Positions 23,038 to 25,876 of a stretch of DNA of 25,876 nt are shown piece after piece; position 1 is the stretch's first letter; each line of letters starts with the position of its first letter. The notes under the pieces were generated by a model that was not told where the DNA came from, did not search any database, and saw only the letters and a program-made list of their open reading frames with translations. A program made the translations under genes and the position numbers. This stretch comes from Clostridiales bacterium (lineage in GTDB: Bacteria > Bacillota > Clostridia > Oscillospirales > Acutalibacteraceae): assembly GCA_019415925.1 (NCBI GenBank), contig DXYG01000032.1, positions 1-25,876 of the forward strand, in the 5' to 3' direction.

Positions 23038-25079
23038 GGCTGATGAATGCGGAATTTAAAAAGCTGTTTCTCAATAACAAAATGCTGTTGCTTTTTGTTG
23101 CGGTAATAATTCTCTCGTTATTTACTCAGCTTGGTGCAAATGTCTACCCTGTTTTCAGCGATGAAAGCAATCAGCAATTTTACAAAAGCTTTATGGAAAA
23201 CCTCAGCGGCGAATACACAGATGAAAAAGGGCAGCTCGTTGCGGATTTGCAGGCTGAATACAACAGCATAAGCACTTCTTTTTCACAGCTTGAAAAAGAG
23301 TATTCGGAAGGTAAAAATACGTCCGAGGAATATATGAAAAGGCTTTCCGAACTGAGCGAATTATCATCGCAGGGAAATGTGGTTGAATATCTCGCCTCCT
23401 GCGATAAATACGTCAGAGAAGATACCGTAAATCACTATTATGTTGATTATACAGGTTGGGGACAGCTTTTTCAGACCTACGGATTTGATTCCTTACTGTT
23501 GATATTTACACTGATTATTTCAGTGGTTTCAATTTCAGTTGAGCAGAATTCGGATATGACAACGATAAACTCCGTCAGCGTAAAAGGGAGAAGAACACTC
23601 GGCAAAAGTAAGGTGATTGTTGTGCTCTGCTCGGTTGCAGTTGTAACTGTTATTGTCGGAATAATTCATTACGTTGTCTATGCTTCAAAGTATAACCTTG
23701 TCGGATTTGACTATCCCTTGCAGAGTGCCAAAAGTTTTTCGGGAGCAACAAAAAACCTGACTCTCGGTCAGGCTTACATAGCTTTGGTTCTTGCTAAAAT
23801 TGTCGGTTACTGCTCGTTTTCTGCGTTTGCAATGTTTTTTGCGGTGCTGTTTAAAAAGGCTGTTCCTGCAATGACCTTTTCGCTTGCTACAGTTTTAGTG
23901 CCTATGTATATTTTAAACTCGTCAACAGAGGGACAACTTCGTTATCTTCTTCCTTTGCCTGTCGGTGCGATGATGTCAACAGGATACATAAGCGGTACGC
24001 AGAAAATGGACATAGGTAAAGAGTATATTTTCAGAGAGGTTACGACGCCGCAGATGATTACCGTGTTTTCAATTCTTATTATAGTTTCATTTCTGATGCT
24101 TGCATTTACGTCACGCAGACTTTCGGGTAAGAGATTTTACGTTCCTCACTTAAAAAAGCCTATGTTAGCAGTGTTGTCTGCCGTAATGATTTTTTCATTG
24201 TGTTCCTGTTCGTCAGGAGTCAATTTTGAAGGAGCGTCCGATAATTATATTATCATAGCCGACACTAATCTGATTTACTCAAAGTCGGAAAAAATGATAA
24301 TAAGCGTTGACGAGCTTCCCACGGATACTCCGAATACGGTGGGATTTATCAGCGGAGATACGGCAGTTATTAAAAACAAAAATACCGTAAGCCTGCTTGA
24401 TTTAAAGGCCTTTGAAAAAAGTGAAATTGCCGTTCTCGGTAAAAACTATGAGCTTGACGGATTCCTCGGAATGGAGGATTTAGTACCGAGCCTTTCGGGA
24501 ATGTCAATTGATTTGACTGCACAGAATCTTGAAAATCTTGTCGGAGGTTATGAAAACAAGCTTTATTTTTCATCAAGAAACGGAATTACAAGCTACAATG
24601 TTTCAAACGGCACGTCAGAAAAGCTGATTGACGGAAAAAATATATTGAATTTTCAGATTAAAAACGGAAATGTATTTTATATAAACTCTGGCAAGCTTAT
24701 GAAAATGAATTTGAAAAGCAAAAAAGAGGAGCTGTTAAGTGAAAATAATACAGAAGCTTTTGCTGTCGGCAATGAAGATATTTACTACATAAACCTGCTT
24801 GATAACGGCTATGTTTATTCCCTCAATGACGACAAATCAGTATTTGAAAAGCCGTGCAGTTCAATTTGCTTTAACGGAAGCACTCTTGTATGCGTTACGG
24901 ACGAAGGAGTATATCTTGTCGGCGAAAAGGGTGCAAAGAAGATAAAGGAAACCGCCAATGAAATCTTCATTTCGGCAGACGAGGAAAATATCTATTTTTT
25001 GGATAATTCCGAAACTGCGGTTTTGAATGCTTATGATTATAACGGGAATTATTTTTCAGTAGATTTGTATGATTATTAA
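23034..25079 (+). CDS. ABC-2 permease fused to a lipoprotein-like beta-propeller domain
   Basis: This 681-residue protein has two parts. Residues 1-370 form an ABC-2 permease with a helix at about 16-34, a coiled external loop (SFSQLEKEYSEGKNTSEEY) and helices from about 151. Its cytoplasmic INSVSVKGRRTLGKSK matches the preceding permease. Residues 377-392 (MLAVLSAVMIFSLCSC) look exactly like a lipoprotein signal peptide, with Cys390/392. The remaining 290 residues have repeats such as NKLYFSSRNGITSYN, GNVFYINSGKLMKMN, EDIYYINLLDNGYVYSL and ENIYFLDN, a DUF5050-like beta-propeller pattern on the outer face. I see no internal RBS, so a gene fusion is more likely than two proteins. The propeller may sense a ligand or bind wall components. 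Confidence 0.88.
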   Translation: MRLMNAEFKKLFLNNKMLLLFVAVIILSLFTQLGANVYPVFSDESNQQFYKSFMENLSGEYTDEKGQLVADLQAEYNSISTSFSQLEKEYSEGKNTSEEYMKRLSELSELSSQGNVVEYLASCDKYVREDTVNHYYVDYTGWGQLFQTYGFDSLLLIFTLIISVVSISVEQNSDMTTINSVSVKGRRTLGKSKVIVVLCSVAVVTVIVGIIHYVVYASKYNLVGFDYPLQSAKSFSGATKNLTLGQAYIALVLAKIVGYCSFSAFAMFFAVLFKKAVPAMTFSLATVLVPMYILNSSTEGQLRYLLPLPVGAMMSTGYISGTQKMDIGKEYIFREVTTPQMITVFSILIIVSFLMLAFTSRRLSGKRFYVPHLKKPMLAVLSAVMIFSLCSCSSGVNFEGASDNYIIIADTNLIYSKSEKMIISVDELPTDTPNTVGFISGDTAVIKNKNTVSLLDLKAFEKSEIAVLGKNYELDGFLGMEDLVPSLSGMSIDLTAQNLENLVGGYENKLYFSSRNGITSYNVSNGTSEKLIDGKNILNFQIKNGNVFYINSGKLMKMNLKSKKEELLSENNTEAFAVGNEDIYYINLLDNGYVYSLNDDKSVFEKPCSSICFNGSTLVCVTDEGVYLVGEKGAKKIKETANEIFISADEENIYFLDNSETAVLNAYDYNGNYFSVDLYDY

Positions 25080-25098
25080 AAAATAGGAGGGATTATCT

Positions 25099-25197
25099 AT
25101 GGAAATCAAGATGTTGAAAATGGGCTTTGGTGAAAGCATACTTTTATCAGAAAAGGATTCGTGTTTGCTTGTGGAATTACAAGCAGTTATATTATGA
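25099..25197 (+). pseudogene. N-terminal stub of a metallo-beta-lactamase-fold protein
   Basis: A 32-codon frame begins MEIKMLKMGFGESILLSEKD and stops at 25195. The start resembles the first strand-loop of MBL-fold hydrolases (KIKxLxxGxGDxxLL), but the metal-binding HxHxDH region is missing. The RBS AGGAGGG and start are intact, so only the 5' end of the gene survives. A functional micropeptide is possible but less likely. Confidence 0.5.
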
Positions 25198-25244
25198 TAT
25201 AAAGTTAATTACTTTTTGTGATTAGAAAATAGAGGAGTTTAAGG

Positions 25245-25367
25245 ATGAACTGTGAGAGTGATTATGTGAAAACGTCAAAAGATATTCTGAAACCTATACA
25301 GATATGTGCTGTTAACGCCGGCGTAAAAACACAAGATGTTGATATTTATAGAAAAACAGGTACCTAA
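25245..25367 (+). pseudogene. Short frame, possibly an N-terminal stub of formate-tetrahydrofolate ligase
   Basis: A 40-residue frame starts MNCESDYVKTSKDILKPIQI and ends DVDIYRKTGT before TAA. The pattern LKPI...AG(V)...D(V)(D)IY-(R)K resembles the conserved N-terminus of formate-tetrahydrofolate ligase (MKPI..IA..LGI...D(L)..YGK), but the rest of that roughly 550-residue enzyme is absent. AGGAG precedes the start by 7-8 nt. The assignment is tentative. It is the second consecutive 5' gene stub after the ABC operon. Confidence 0.35.
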
Positions 25368-25426
25368 CTATATATTACAGACTTTTATAAAGTTAAATTG
25401 TGGAGAAGATTAAATGGAGGCATAAT

Positions 25427-25876
25427 ATGAAACCTACGAATTTAATTTCAGCATTCCAAGGACTCAGGGCATATAATGAATGTAAAGATTCGGAGCAAAA
25501 AGTAGTTGCTCCATATAAAATATCAGATAATGAAGCAACGGTATTGGGCTCGTTTTGTGATTTACTTAATAAATATGATTGCCCATTTGATGTTTTTGAC
25601 GGATATTATATCGGGTATTCTATTAACCAGATAAGTAAAGAATTCGATCTATTACGTTTTAGCGAAGATTTGGTTATTAATATTGAATTAAAACAAGAAC
25701 TAAATCTTTCCGATAAGGAAAAAATTGAAAAAATTTTAAAACAGCAATCGAAAAATTTTTATTATCTCAAGGCTTTGCAAAAAAATATTTTCATTTTCAC
25801 CTATGTTGAAAATGATGGATTATATGAATATGCTAATTTATTAAATGAAACTAAAAAAATTAGCTGTGAAGAATTG
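25427..25876 (+). CDS. Predicted nuclease-domain protein, probably helicase-linked (5' part; runs off window)
   Basis: The frame starts at ATG 25427 after GGAGG and stays open to the last base (150 codons). IGYSINQISKEFDLLRFSED and then VINIELKQE match the D...ExK core of PD-(D/E)xK nucleases, with Asp in EFDLL and Glu-x-Lys in IELK. The stretch FYYLKALQKNIFIFTYVEND continues that fold. Similar N-terminal domains precede an ATP-dependent helicase domain in some large proteins, by recollection; that part would be beyond the edge. A role in defence or DNA repair is plausible but unproven. It is not obviously in the same operon as the ABC genes. Confidence 0.6.
   Translation, partial: MKPTNLISAFQGLRAYNECKDSEQKVVAPYKISDNEATVLGSFCDLLNKYDCPFDVFDGYYIGYSINQISKEFDLLRFSEDLVINIELKQELNLSDKEKIEKILKQQSKNFYYLKALQKNIFIFTYVENDGLYEYANLLNETKKISCEEL

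Noticed and set aside
24162..25079. Separate lipoprotein starting at an internal ATG (24162)
   Set aside because: The preceding bases (ACTTAAAAAAGCCT) contain no RBS and the frame is continuous with the permease, so I annotate a fusion and raise the alternative only as a finding.
1..25876. CRISPR array
   Set aside because: No regularly spaced repeat series with unique spacers was seen on either strand.

Overview
The window reads as an accessory region from a low-GC Clostridia-type Firmicute. A gut Ruminococcus/Oscillospiraceae-like host is my inference from AT-rich coding, strong GGAGG ribosome binding sites, a DUF4368 serine recombinase, a MobP-type mobilizable element and lipoprotein-rich ABC modules. 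No housekeeping gene is complete, and no rRNA or complete tRNA is present.

Layout: (1) 1-191 is the C-terminal end of a DUF4368-type serine recombinase, probably the edge of another integrated element, followed by about 500 bp without a credible gene. (2) 721-2224 is an intact IS256-family insertion sequence with imperfect terminal repeats and an exact 8-bp target duplication (AACAAAAG). A terminator-like hairpin buries the transposase ribosome binding site. (3) 2340-2537 is an N-terminal remnant of a Fic protein. (4) 2534-4551 (minus) encodes an AgrC-like GHKL kinase and a LytTR regulator. Divergent from them, 4865-9335 encodes two lipoproteins, two ABC-2 permeases, an ATPase and a membrane-anchored protein. 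The shared intergenic region carries a 21-bp-spaced direct repeat suited to a LytTR dimer. (5) 9429-9551 is a MITE-like inverted-repeat element. (6) 9598-11385 is a dGTPase-family HD phosphohydrolase with an extra N-terminal domain of about 150 residues. (7) 11472-16660 is an integrative mobilizable element: DUF6076-like protein, excisionase, helix-turn-helix protein, candidate oriT, MobC-like protein, MobP relaxase and tyrosine integrase. (8) 16703-18939 (minus) is an OmpR/HisKA two-component pair. Divergent from it lie a strongly expressed-looking secreted protein (19201-19776), then a lipoprotein, an ABC ATPase and two permeases (19881-25079). The last permease is fused to a lipoprotein-like beta-propeller domain. 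(9) 25099-25367 holds two short N-terminal gene stubs, and 25427 to the window end is the start of a predicted nuclease-type protein.

How it works together (inference): the mobilizable element sits between two analogous modules. Each has a two-component system transcribed away from a lipoprotein/ABC-2 operon, with a hairpin just ahead of the first lipoprotein. This resembles peptide-sensing, export or self-protection loci. In the right-hand module, two near-identical 17-bp boxes (CAGATT-N5-CAGATT) face outward on the two divergent promoters, which suggests that the regulator controls both itself and the secreted-protein/ABC side. The most interesting parts are this right-hand module, with its Cys-containing secreted protein and permease-propeller fusion, and the extended dGTPase as a possible anti-phage gene.
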